Shown here: positions 52,139 through 63,607 of the stretch, in pieces
Layout: every line of letters begins with the position of its first letter
Position numbering within the stretch: the stretch's first letter is position 1
Origin: Molanna angustata
Taxonomy: Eukaryota > Arthropoda > Insecta > Trichoptera > Molannidae
Length of the DNA: 64,000 nucleotides
NCBI GenBank assembly: GCA_963576475.1
Contig: OY754981.1
Span: forward strand, 15,756,716-15,820,715
Direction of reading: 5' to 3'
The notes under the pieces: generated by a model
Told to the model about the DNA's origin: nothing
Seen by the model: only the letters and a program-made list of their open reading frames with translations
Databases searched by the model: none
Made by a program: the position numbers and the translations under genes

Positions 52139-52325
52139 TTCCTTGCACCCTGTGCAAGTGGCGAGTTTAATGCCGTATGGCAATTTCTTCCAACTAACCA
52201 GTGTTTCCAGCCAAGAGAAGCAATATTTGCCTGAGAAATAAACTTAAATAAATTTCTCCTCTGCTGGAAATCGAACCCAGGACGCCCGCACAGAAACCGA
52301 ACGGCTAACCAACTGTGCCACGGCG
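52139..52325 (-). mobile_element. SINE-2, reference-quality copy
   Basis: Read on minus: CCGCCGTGGCACAGTTGGTT (A box), AGCCGTTCGGTTTCTGTGCG, GGCGTCCTGGGTTCGATTTCC (B box), AGCAGAGGAGAAATTTATTT, GGCTGGAAACACTGGTTAG, TTGGAAGAAATTGCCATACG, GCATTAAACTCGCCACTTGC, ACAGGGTGCAAGGAAG. A tRNA-like head is fused to a 3' end that matches LINE V. Confidence 0.8.
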
Positions 52326-52329
52326 GTCG

Positions 52330-53015
52330 GCTTACAATGATTATATGCATACAATGAAATATTATTCTATTGGTGAGAATGATTCATTCAAATGCTACGC
52401 TATACAATTTGAACAATACATTATGTCAAACGCATTTAAAATATCCCATAAATTATATTATAGCTTAGCTCTGAGAAAATGGTATAGAGGGATGATTTTA
52501 CTCACGAAGTTTATATGGGAGTTGGCTTATTGAGTTTTCTCCCGTAATACGTTTTTACTTTTCTGTAAAAGAATTTCATCCACAATGCACTCAGACCACA
52601 ATGACTGGTTCTATTTTTGTCCAAATTACACCACCGAAGAGAACATCTTGTGATGTATGGAAAGCCAGAGTGGGACTGACCCTTTCTGTCATTAAACCTA
52701 ATGAATAGGGCTTTTCTCAAAGCTATTGTATGACGTCATCATGAAAACAGAGAGGTTGGTTTATTTACTTACTAAAGAAAGCGTCGAAATGTCATCTCAT
52801 GGGTTAATTAAAATAAATTTTTAATCGACTTCATAAATGGAAGATGCTTTACAAATTGAATAGAAATTGGTTGCAGAGGTATTTTTATCAACACCTTTAC
52901 ATTTTTTTTTTAACAGATTTTTTATTATTGCGCATATGCAATAATAAAAAATATTCGACCTTTACATTTGCTCACATTCCCAACATATTATTTACGTTAT
53001 TGTATGATACTTATA
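52330..53015. other. Mostly anonymous; holds a fragment of the 50879 repeat family
   Basis: 52908-52960 (TTTTTTAACAGATTTTTTATTATTGCGCATATGC) is a small palindromic fragment related to 50879-51560. The remaining sequence has no recognisable gene. Confidence 0.4.
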
Positions 53016-53019
53016 CATA

Positions 53020-53695
53020 CATACATACATACCATCACGCCATGTCCCTCGCGGGGTAGGCAGAGAGAACAGAACGCCACACTATTCTATCTTGACATAC
53101 ATTCACCGCCTCGTCAACATTCATGCTACGTCTCATGCATGTTCTTCTATTGTTCAGACTTCTAACATTTCCTTCTTTCAGAATATCGTTCACATGGTCG
53201 TGCCATCCTTTTCTTGGGCGCCCCCGACCTCTTTTTCCATTCCTGTCAGCCTTATATATTTTTTTCGTCAAGCGTTCTTCATTCATTCTTTCCACGTGAC
53301 CAAACCATCTAAGTGTGTTAACTTTCATTCTAGTTACTACATCTTTCTTCATCTTACATTCTTTCCTAGTGACCTCATTTCTAACTCTATCATACATCGT
53401 TCTATTACAAATTCTTCTTAACGATCTCATTTCCACTGCATTTATTCTACTTTCATGCGACTTCTGCCATGTCCAGGTTTCACTTGCATACATCAAAGTT
53501 GGCACTACAATTGCGTTATGAATGGCAACTTTAGCTTCCTTTGATACGTTACGATCATTCATAACTGGTTTAAGTGCTCCATTCACTCTGTTTCCTGCCA
53601 TAACTCTTCTTTCAATATCCTCATCAGGCCGTCCATTCCGTTGGAACATGCTTCCCAGATAAACATATTCGTCGACTTGTTCATGATACTTATTA
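53020..53695 (-). pseudogene. LINE S ORF2 C-terminal 200 codons, open frame
   Basis: The minus strand is open from about 53690 (DEYVYLGSMFQRNGRPDEDI) through RRVMAGNRVNGALKPVM, AIHNAIVVPTLMYASETWTW, RSLRRICNRTMYDRVRN, TLRWFGHVERMNEERLTKKI, RGRGRPRKGWHDHVNDILKE, RRSMNVDEAVNVCQDRI and WRSVLSAYPARDMA to the stop at 53035. The (TATG)n tail lies at 53015-53034. It is an RTE-like or related LINE, by the YLGS.......I..R......L......S...K......V.PTL.Y..ETW pattern. It is the best-preserved member of the family here. Confidence 0.9.
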
Positions 53696-53699
53696 TTTT

Positions 53700-55525
53700 T
53701 AATATTACTTATTATTCTTTGTGTTGAAAATTTTCGCGTTTGTTGTCAACTTTGACAGCTCAGACGACATTGGTGAAAAAGAAATGGCGTGTTTTTTAAG
53801 GTCTAGTGATCAGTCATGATTATTTTATAGTCATAACTAACCTATTATATTGTATAGTGTTGTGTTGTTTGACTACTAGGAAGGTTCTGGATTGGATTAC
53901 TGGTAGAGAAAAAAAAAGAAAAAAAAGCTCTCGCAATTATTGCTTTATCATTCTGAAAACACTAGTTTATTGTTAGAAATCACCATTCAGTAATAAAGTT
54001 TTCATATACATTGGATCCCAGAAACACAACACGGTCTAGTATTGTTTTTTTTTTATGAAAAATAACACAAGAAACTGCCACGTTTATATTTTTTGTAATC
54101 ATTAAGTTTGATCCGATATTTTATAATTTAATACGAACGTTTTTATGATATTTTTTTCTTTATATTTCACGAATTATGACTTAAATTAATTGACGATCAT
54201 AGCATTTCCCATTCGATATGAAATATGTTTGATCCATTCGAAAGAAATTGAAATAACTCATAACTTTTATAGGAAAAACCGCAAATATTTTTAACAGCGT
54301 CATAACATCGCAAACTATTCGATTACGAACGAACGTAAAGACTAGACAAAAGAATGAAAAACAACATCATAAAATCGTATTTTTCTAAAGACCCCATTGT
54401 TTGATGCTATTAAAATGATATTGGAATCGCATCTTACGAGTTTTACTTTATTTACGAATTTTCCTGACTGGTCTACATTTCCAATGAAATGTTATTATTT
54501 TTCTTAACATCATTCTATTATATATATAAAAAATATATTATTTTCAATGTTGTTTTACAAAAAATGTGCCTTTATAGTTGAGAAGAGACTCGTAGAAACG
54601 CATATATTACGCACCTATAGCTGGTAGAGCCACATTGTGGGATGTCGGCCTTGTTGGCTTAATTGATTTGGTATCTGACTACTATCTATCCAAAGGTAAC
54701 GGTGTCGATTCCCTGTGGAGACATAGTTTATAATTGTGTTTTCAGTCTGGATCTATGAGACAAATCTAAACAACATAATTACAACATGTGTATATTTAGC
54801 GGCAAACATCTTGATTACGTCACGTGGGGTATATATTTGTGTTTTTTGATTGATTGTTATTATGCGCAAGCCGTTCTTTTCCACGACAAAAATTCTCAAC
54901 ATATATGCTGGAAAAATAAAGATTTTGATTTTTGAAAATTATTTGTTTTTGAATTTGACCACGTCTTGCGTAAAAATATTATACATATATAAGAAAAGGA
55001 GTAATAAAAAATAGAAACGTAAGAAATGATTATTTTTTTTAACAACGCTTATCGCGAAGTACCTAACTAGATTTTGATTTAACGAGAATCTAAATTGTTA
55101 AAATAACATGTAATGATTCTTGGGAAATCTATAAGAAACTATGTTCTGTATTTCAATAATGGCAAAAATATGTAGTACCTATGCACTATGTACATAGTCT
55201 GGCTACCGAAACCTAAAACATAATCTTATCTAATGGCAATACTTAAAAATGAATCCTTTGATTTATTCAAAATGTAGTGAATAAATCATAGAAGCACTGG
55301 TAGAAGCAATGGTATTCGTTCAAATTTAAATGTCAAATGCAAAATATAATCATTAAAATATAATTTAAATTACAAATATCAATGAAATAATCGTAATTTT
55401 TCCTTACCTTAATTTTAACAAACATCAAGAGCGCTAGATGATATAATAGCACTGTATTGCTTTAATTTATACCGATGTGTTTCAACTTGATGGATAAATG
55501 AGAAAGGCGAACATTAAAATTTTCA
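53700..55525. other. AT-rich DNA with a decayed SINE-1
   Basis: 54645-54775 carries SINE-1 relics (TTGGCTTAATTGATTTGGTA, TCGATTCCCTGTGGAGACAT, AATTGTGTTTTCAGTCTGGA). The rest is anonymous. Confidence 0.45.
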
Positions 55526-55529
55526 CCTG

Positions 55530-55612
55530 TACTGGTCCTATTTGCGGCGGCAAAACCACGTGAACTTGCCACGAATGTTTGGTGGCAAAGTCACGTGGAG
55601 TGTAATAGGAAA
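55530..55612. mobile_element. Small foldback around a CACGTG hairpin
   Basis: CCACGTGAACTTGCCAC pairs with GTGGCAAAGTCACGTGG around about 8 bases. Outside it, CCTATT (55540) and AATAGG (55608) also pair. Probably a short MITE. Confidence 0.55.
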
Positions 55613-55859
55613 TATCTCTTTTTTCATGTCTTTATATAATTGGCCTGTGGGTTGTTTTTTTTGTTTTAGAATATACGAATATCACGAAGGTTTAATGTCA
55701 TATAAACTTGACATTTAGCAGATCGATACTCCTATTAAAATTAGTAATAGGGTTTTAGCCATTTTTCCAACTTTTTATTAAAGTGACGAAAAAGGTCATA
55801 GGGATGATTCAAAAATATATTTTATCAAATAACCAAAAAATGGTATTCTTTTATGGATG

Positions 55860-56112
55860 TAGGTATGATAGGAAATGAGGACACAAAGTGAAGAAAGATG
55901 TCACTTGAAAAGAATGAATGAAAAAATATACAAATCTGACAGGAATGTATGTAATAAGAGGTCGGTGGCGCCCAAGAAAAGGATGTCACGATCATGTGAA
56001 CGATATTCTGAAAGACGGAAATGTAAGAAGCATGAACAACAGACGAACATGTTTGAGATGATGCTTGAATGTTGACGAAGCGATGAATGTGTGTCAAGAT
56101 AGAAAAATGCGA
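55860..56112 (+). pseudogene. LINE S C-terminal fragment, eroded
   Basis: RGRWRPRKGCHDHVNDILKD then GNVRSMNNRRTCLR, stop, CLNVDEAMNVCQDRKM in the plus strand, between stops and frameshifts. It ends abruptly at another LINE (56112). Confidence 0.75.
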
Positions 56113-56705
56113 AAACGCATTAACGCTCAATTTTATAAAACAAATTTACGGCTATAATTATGACCAATCATTAAAATTACATGGGTTTATATCCCTTGAG
56201 AAAAGAAGAAAGATATGTGATGTCTATCTATTGTACATAATACTGAAAAACCTTGTACATAGTTCTTGACTCCTACAAAAAATCTCTTTCAACTACCCAA
56301 TGCGAACAACATGCCAAAATCACCTTTTCTATACACCATATTGCAAAACAATTACGCACATAATAATTATATAAACAGATGTTTAAACTATTACAATAGT
56401 CTTGACCCCCAACCGGATATATTAATCTCAACGCAAACATCGATGAAACGTCAATTACGCGCAGTTATTGGTTTAAAATCAAACCTATCTTCCTTGCTTA
56501 TCAACGCTTTTCTATATTCATTACCCTACCCTTTCTCCCGCATACACTCACCATCATACTTATTAACTCAAACACTCAAAATCTATATAGGTATTATAAT
56601 GTAATTAAGTGAGACTTTCTAATTGGCTTACTTTTTATATGCATATTTATAATCAAACATAAAATATGGTATAGCTGTTATGTTTCGTAATAAATAAAAA
56701 ATAAA
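56112..56705 (+). pseudogene. LINE C-terminal fragment (jockey/CR1-like)
   Basis: NFIKQIYGYNYDQSLKLHGF, ISLEKRRKICDVYLLYIILK, NLVHS, stop/frameshift, then NLFQLPNANNMPKSPFLYTI, NRCLNYYNSLDPQPDIL, SMKRQLRAVI. The L..F..LE.RR...D...LY.I......S spacing matches 41170. A UTR ends in AAATAAAAAATAAAATAAAT. Confidence 0.75.
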
Positions 56706-56709
56706 ATAA

Positions 56710-57405
56710 ATAGAACAATTTTGTTTTTGAAATCAAATTTCTTTATTTCGGTAAAAGTTTTCTCTTTCCAATATGTTCATTTATTTATTTTTATTTTAAT
56801 ACAAAAATGAATGTCCTTGTTAAAAAAAGTACATATAAATCTTCCTACGTTTCCTAAAATAAACAAAAATGCTTGTATATCTATTTACAACAATGTTACA
56901 CGAATTTCACAAGAAAATGTTGGGATGGACAAATGGACTGGAAAAATAACGATTTCAAATGAAACAAACAGAGACCACAATATTAGACAGTGGAAAGTCA
57001 CACACAAACATTAAGAGTAGATGGGACACAGTAAAAATATTCATCTTTTGTGCACATACATCTACATCCATTCCATCGACACTCTCTATGTTACATGTTT
57101 CATTCATAAAGCTTCGTCAGCGCTATTGATTTTTTTCGCAAATCCATACTCTACGATATATCTGGTATGTACTGTGTGGTTAAGTGGCTTTTAACTCGAA
57201 ATACTGTTGGATAAAATATTTCTAAACTTCGTTCAGGCATATCGTGGTATGACTTATAGGTATATTATAGTTTATCATTTGAAATCATAACCTCCCAAAC
57301 TACCATGTATATTAATTGATTCACATATGTTTTTTTTTATATAAATTAGGAATCGATGAATAATACAAGTCGGTACTTTTTATGTACCTAAATATTTTGT
57401 GACTA
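56710..57405. other. Anonymous AT-rich DNA with a SINE-3 tail
   Basis: 56822-56882 (GTACATATAAATCTTCCTAC, TAAACAAAAATGCTTG) resembles the SINE-3 tail at 14415-14470. Otherwise nothing is recognised. Confidence 0.4.
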
Positions 57406-57410
57406 AGACC

Positions 57411-57535
57411 CGAATGTACAGTTCTAGGTAACCAAATACTAACTCCTTACCTCACTGGAGTATTTAGAATTCTTAAGTTATCAATTGCATTGCAGAGACG
57501 TCACGAACTAAATAAAATACTACGCCAAACTTTAT
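57411..57535. mobile_element. MITE G, single arm
   Basis: GACCCGAATGTACAGTTCTA, GGTAACCAAATACTAACTCC, TTACCTCACTGGAGTATTTA, ATTGCATTGCAGAGACGTCA, AATACTACGCCAAACTTTA matches the complement of the right arm of copy 1 (11750-11893). The other arm is absent. Confidence 0.65.
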
Positions 57536-57539
57536 TATG

Positions 57540-58080
57540 GTACAAACTTTATTATTTTATTTTTATTGTATTTTGTATTAATATTGTTATGTAATTATGG
57601 TTTATGTAATTCTTTATTATTTGGAAATAAAGAAAAAGGAAAAATAAATGAATATTGAAGTGATTATTTCATATGATATAATAAATAAGCAAATAATATA
57701 AAGCTTGTTTGAAATTAATAAAGAAAATTTTATGGGGTTTTACGAAAAATTAATTGCGAGGTTGTGTGTTCTGCCAAAATAAGTAGCAAGTAAATTAAAG
57801 ATGAAATTTCCGGACCATTTCTTCTAGTGTATAATTAATTATAATGCCCTATGTACTTAAAATTAATCCTTCCACCACAAACGTTCATTTTGTTGAATTA
57901 CTTCATTTATTGCCAGATTTTCATTATTCTTGCGACTATATATTTAATCAGTTTCACAAGAAAAAATGACAATTTATGAATTATTTACTTATTTTAATAT
58001 TTATGTAGGTACCTTACACAAAACCACGTTTTTTTGTAAATTATCTTGCTTCTGGTTCCAGAGTAACTACCTACTAGTTT
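57540..58080. other. Anonymous AT-rich DNA
   Basis: No gene or repeat is recognised. Confidence 0.35.
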
Positions 58081-58600
58081 AAAACGAGTGGGTTGTAGCC
58101 AACATTAAACTCCCCACACCATAGTAAGTGTTCATTTTTTAAATGCATTTTTATGAAGCACATTTCTATTACTTTCTTAAACAAATATAATATTCCCAGA
58201 TGACAAAGTTTTCACAATACACTACACACACAAAAACATTTTCACGAAACTCATTGTATGCACTTTCTACATGATACCTGTTGAGAAATTTTGAGTAAAA
58301 TTGCATTACTAGCGAGATGAGCATGTATGTGACAGTGTATCAATGTTGATGAGGCGATGTACATATATGTGTCAAGATAGAATAATGCAGTGTTCGGTTC
58401 TCACTACCTACTCCTTGAGGAAGATAGAAGTTGAGAGTAAAAAATACACTTGTCTATACACATACAATATCAATATGAAGTTGATCACTCAATTATCCCA
58501 TACAGAAGCTAATTTCCTTCCGTTATATACATTTATCATACAAATACGCAATTTATTTCACATAGATGTAACGGTCCATAGATTTATTTTCTTTAAAAGT
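58081..58600 (+). mobile_element. Family-J element, copy 2
   Basis: AAACGAGTGGGTTGTAGCCAAC, ACTCCCCACACCATAGTAAG, CATGATACCTGTTGAGAAAT, and the captured LINE S piece (CAATGTTGATGAGGCGATGT, GTGTCAAGATAGAATAATGC, CTCACTACCTACTCCTTGAG, 58315-58430), then GAAGTTGATCACTCAATTAT. Its order is the same as 26203-26660. The second, inverted half seen in copy 1 is missing. Confidence 0.7.
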
Positions 58601-58800
58601 TGACAATCCCTGAATACATTTTTGATAAGTGTATCAAAATTTCAAACAGTAAAAAATACCTCGATTTTCCAGTCCGTAAGGAGCATTTTGAAAATTTGGA
58701 CACATGAAAAATCATACAGAAGAAATTTATTAACGGATATCCATGGAAAACTATTCAGCTCTAAGATTATGGACTGGTTACGCAAAGTTGCGTACACACG

Positions 58801-58903
<103 letters not shown>

Positions 58904-58904
58904 T

Positions 58905-59441
58905 TCCTATCCTATCCTAGTTTACCTCGGCCTAAAAACAACCTACCTACATACCTGCCAGCTATATGCAAAAAAGTATTGTTGCATATAAATTTTCTCA
59001 TTCTATCAACTGTCATCTTGACTAACACACCGCACCGCACCGCTCTTAAAATTATATCTTCAAAATCCGCTGAAATTAATTAACTTGTGAATTACTAGTG
59101 AAGTGTCAAAGTTTTCATACGCTGTGAATGTGGTGAAAAGATTATTCAGAACCAGCACAATAAATATCGAGGCAAGGTAACTCCCTATACCTTTATCTTT
59201 TCCACCATATTCCTTGGTCCTTCGTCCCGTATATCTTGTATTTTCCCGCATTCCTTGTTCCTCTGTCCCGCATATCTTGAATTTTCACGCATTACTTATC
59301 AAATTTATACATTTTTATACAAAATTAACATTGTACATACGCTATTTACATTACATATTTCATACATACCCGCATTGATTGTAGTACCTAAGTACTTAAT
59401 CAAATTCTTGTTTCATTAATTTTATTGTTGTTTAATCAATA
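58905..59441 (+). other. 5' flank or leader/LTR of the BEL/Pao element
   Basis: No second LTR exists in the window to define the border. 59211-59251 and 59252-59292 are a 41-bp tandem duplication (TTCCTTGGTCCTTCGTCCCG / TTCCTTGTTCCTCTGTCCCG). AATAAA occurs at 59160. The region probably includes the end of an LTR and the untranslated leader. Confidence 0.4.
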
Positions 59442-60602
59442 ATGGCTTCTTTAAAAATATTGGAAGCTAAACGGCTAAGTTTATTTGCAATTATTCAGAA
59501 AGCTTATGACTTGTCGAAATCATTAAATACCACTGAAGAAAAAACTAATTTTCTTATCCGCATACAATCGATAGATAAAATTCGTTCTGAATTTTGTCAA
59601 GTTGTAGAAGAATTAAATTTGGGAAAAATAGCTGTAAATCCAGAATATGTTCCGTCTTTTCAATCTATTGAAGCCCTTGACGAATTATACTGTAACATCA
59701 AGCATATTGAACAATCTTTAAAAACTAAAGTTGACTATGTTCCTCCAATTATTAAATCATTTGAAAAAGACTCTCAAAGAACACACAAATTACCAATATT
59801 GGAACTTGTTAGTTTTAATGGTGATCCAACGAAATGGCCATTATTTTATCAAAATTTCAAAGATCTAATACACGACAATATTAATTTGTCGAATGGTGAA
59901 AAAATACAATATTTAGTGTCAAAATTGACAGGTACCGCTTTAAGTGTTATTTCTGGGATACTTCCTGTCGCATCTAATTATGATATTATATGGGATAGGC
60001 TTGTTGATCGATTCCAGGATTCACGAATTTTAGCTACGCATTATTTAGAAAAAATAATCAATTTTAAACCCTTAACACAATCAAGTTCAAAGAATTTGGA
60101 TTATTTCATAGAAAATTTTTGCTCTTCATTTGAAGCTTTAAAATTATTAGATATTTCTGATTTAACTGATTTCATCATAACGCACATTGCTCTTCTTAAG
60201 TTAGATAGAGAGACGTTAAATTTATTTGAGCAACATATTAGAAATGAAAAAATTCCAAACTTTAAATTATTACAATCTTTTCTGAGAGAGCAAAGCAAAA
60301 TTCTCTCTAGAACGCAGGTTATATTCCACAAAAGTGCACCAAATGATCGACGAAAAAATAATAATAATTCACATTCATTTGTTATAAATAATACGCCAAT
60401 GGATATCACAAAATGTTTTTTGTGTGAATGTAATAAACATCCATTGTATTCATGTAAAAAATTCTTACAGTTGGATGTATTCACAAGATTCAAAATAATC
60501 AACAAAAGATCACTATGTAAAAATTGTTTTGGTACTCATTTAACAAAAAATTGTAAATCGGAAAAAATTGCTTTTATTGTAATAAAAGGCATCATTCATT
60601 GA
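59442..60602 (+). pseudogene. BEL/Pao gag, frameshifted at its end
   Basis: From ATG at 59442, 386 codons. After a coiled N-terminal part comes the BEL/Pao gag domain (LPILELVSFNGDPTKWPLFY, LVSKLTGTALSVISGI, WDRLVDRFQDSRILATHYLE, the DUF1759-type region), then zinc knuckles CFLCECNKHPLYSC (about residue 328) and CKNCFGTHLTKNC (about 358). A third knuckle should follow, but a one-base shift in the A run at about 60560 diverts the frame to an early stop at 60602. Its remainder is read at the start of the next frame. In BEL/Pao, gag and pol are normally one ORF, so this copy is broken. Confidence 0.85.
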
Positions 60603-63600
60603 TTCATTTTCCTTCTTCACCAATATGTGATGATGAAGATAATCAAAATAAAGATAATTATCATTCAAAACAGGTTCCTAGCGCAGCTGATATTGTTAAA
60701 AACGATGATAATATTACCTCATTCGTCAATTCTGACCGCAATACAAGCACTTCGGTGAATAATATCGGTCGACGACATTTGGATCAACCATATGAACCTA
60801 AATGTCAAATCGACAATTGTTTGTTGATCAATAATGTAAACTGTTATCATGTAATACCAACCGCTATAGTATATATTAATGGAATTAAAAAAAATACCAT
60901 CCGCACATTAATAGATACAGGATCAAATGCAAATTTTATAACGGAAAAGATATGTAAAACATTTAATATAAACATTACGTACGAAAATGCTTTTGTGTAC
61001 GGTATTGGGTCTGCTGTAAAACCAATATTAGGATATGCTATATTTACAATTTATTCAAGATATGATACAAGATTCTTTTACGATATTAAGGCTTCGGTTG
61101 TCGAAACTATTACTAATGATTTGCCTACGTCAGCCTTAGAAATGACAGATTGTTTTAAGAATTTGCCGCTAGCGGATAATAATTTTAATCTTCCTGCTAG
61201 TATCGATTGCATAATCGGAGCTGGTTTATTCCCGCATTTACTTTTACCTGGGAAATTAACGCATAAAGAAACTCGTATGATCGCCTTACAGACTACTCTT
61301 GGTTATTTGATCATGGGCGAAATGCAAATAGATAACTTCTCATCATGTCAATTTCAACACACGTTACACGCAATTGATGATTCTAATTCAAAAAATAAGT
61401 TAGATGAAATGATTCAAAACTTTTGGAAACTAGAATCTGTACCATCACGTCAGTATTTGAGTCCTGACGAGCAACTTTGTGAACAAATTTTTGAGAAAAC
61501 AGTCTTGCGAGACAACGAGGGTAGATATACTGTATCATTACCTTTTCGTGAAAGTCCCACAGTTTTGGGTCATTCAATAAAAAACGCTAAACATAGGTTG
61601 CTTTCATTGGAAAAGAAGTTGCAATCAAATTTAGATTTACAATATGGTTATAATGCCACTATTCAAGAATACATTGACAAAGGTTTTTTGAAAAAAGTTA
61701 CAGATACACAAACTTCAGATTGTGTTTATTATATACCACATGGAGCTATATATCGGCCTGATAAAGATACTACTAAAATTAGAATAGTTTTAGACGCCAG
61801 TTGCAAAACTTCCTCTGGAAAAAGTCTCAATGATATATTGCATTGTGGACCTAATTTGCAAACAAATATTTTTGATTTACTTATAAATCTACGCCTGTAC
61901 TCGGTAGTTATTTCTGCTGACATAGAAAAAATGTATTTTCAATTGAAAATGAATCCAGATCATAAACGTTTTCAAAGGATACTTTTTAGATTTAATAACT
62001 CAGATCCTATTGACATTTATGAATTTCAACGCGTTTCTTTTGGGCTTAAATGTTCCCCTTATTTAGCAATGAAAGTCATTCGCAAACTCTTAACAGATGA
62101 AGGCGATAAACTGCTTGAAACCACACAACTTGCTATGAAATATTTTTATATGGATGATTTTCTTTATTCAGTCAATTCACCTGAGGAAGCTTTACAAATT
62201 TATTCTCATTTAGTTCACTTATTTTCCTCTGGAGGTTTCTGTCTAAATAAGTGGATTTCCAACTCTGTACAATTTTTAAAGCACATTCCAGATAATCTAC
62301 GTGTTAACCAACACATTACTTTTAATTCAGATTTTGACGATAAAACCAAAATTATACGTTTGTCTTGGAGTCCCATCTCTGATTGTTTCACTTTTAAAAT
62401 CAAACCTCTCTCTTTAGATACGTTAGTATGTACGAAAAGATTAATTCTTTCTAATATGGCATCATTATATGATCCTCTAGGTCTCCTTGCTCCAGTTATC
62501 ATCGGTTTGAAACTTCTAGTGCAAGAGTGTTGGAAAAGAGAATTGTCTTGGGATGAACGGGTTCCTGAGGATATAAATAAGATTTGGTTGAAATTTCAGA
62601 GTGAACTCGAAAACTTATCAAATATAAATATACCAAGACATATAGGTATAGTAAATGATTCATTCATCAATTTGCTTGGTTTCTCAGATGCTAGTGAACG
62701 TGCCTATGGGGCGGTTATATATATCCGCATTGGATCACTTGAATCTAACGCCTCAAATGTATCACTACTATGTGCCAAGTCAAAAGTATCCCCACTTAAA
62801 AAGGTATCTTTAGCACGTTTAGAGTTATGTGCCGCACACCTTCTTGCATTATTAATGAAATCTGTTCTCTCAACTATTGAGATTAGATGTAAGATTGACA
62901 AAATGTTTGCATTTTCTGATTCAACTATTGTACTTTCATGGATACATTCCTCACCGCATAGATGGCAAACCTTCTTAGCCAATCGCACCGCAATTATTCA
63001 AGAAATTATTTCTGAAGAAAATTGGTTTCATGTTCCTGGAACTGAAAATCCAAGTGATATTGTATCCCGCTCCGTTACTCCTAATGAATTTTTGAAAACC
63101 TCTTATTGGTTTAATGGTCCAGCCTGGATCTCATTGCCACAGAGTCAATGGCCTGTGACTAATTTTAAAAAGGAAAATGCCTATCAGAGTATACCTGAAT
63201 CTAAAACTGTTGCTCTCATACAAATTAAGACTCAATCTGAGCCTCACTTTATTTATTTAATCGCTAACAGGATCTCTAAATGGAGTAAATTATTAAACAT
63301 ACTTGTTTACGTTCTTCGTTTTACAAGAAAACTTAATACGTCTGGAATGATTACGGTCTCAGACTTAGAACCTGCTGAAAATCATGTAATTAAATGCATT
63401 CAGAATAACCATTTTTCTCAAGATATACATTCTCTTGAACAGAATAAATTGAGTAGTCCTGTATTACGCAAACTTTTACCATTTTTAAATAATAATATCC
63501 TTAGAGTTGGTGGTCGAATTCAAAATTCATCATCAATGTATGAAACGAAACATCCAATTTTATTGCCTTCTAAAGATCGTATTGTTCAGTTACTTATTGA

Positions 63601-63607
63601 ATACTAG
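60599..63607 (+). pseudogene. BEL/Pao pol: protease, reverse transcriptase, RNase H; integrase truncated
   Basis: A 1002-codon open frame. Protease: TLIDTGSNANFITEKIC (D106). RT: RIVLDASCKTSSG (D399), VVISADIEKMYFQLK (D441), FGLKCSPYLA and YFYMDDFLYS (D519/D520). Then the Pao-type region (MASLYDPLGLLAPVIIGLKL). RNase H: LLGFSDASERAYGAV (D697), SLARLELCAAHLLALL (E742), FAFSDSTIVLSWI (D774) and PGTENPSDIVSR (D820). The frame ends just after the linker LRVGGRIQNSS...HPILLPSKDR, before the integrase HHCC and DDE domains, where sequence similarity stops at about 63605. The RT core is intact. The element cannot integrate on its own, and its 3' LTR is missing. Confidence 0.9.
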
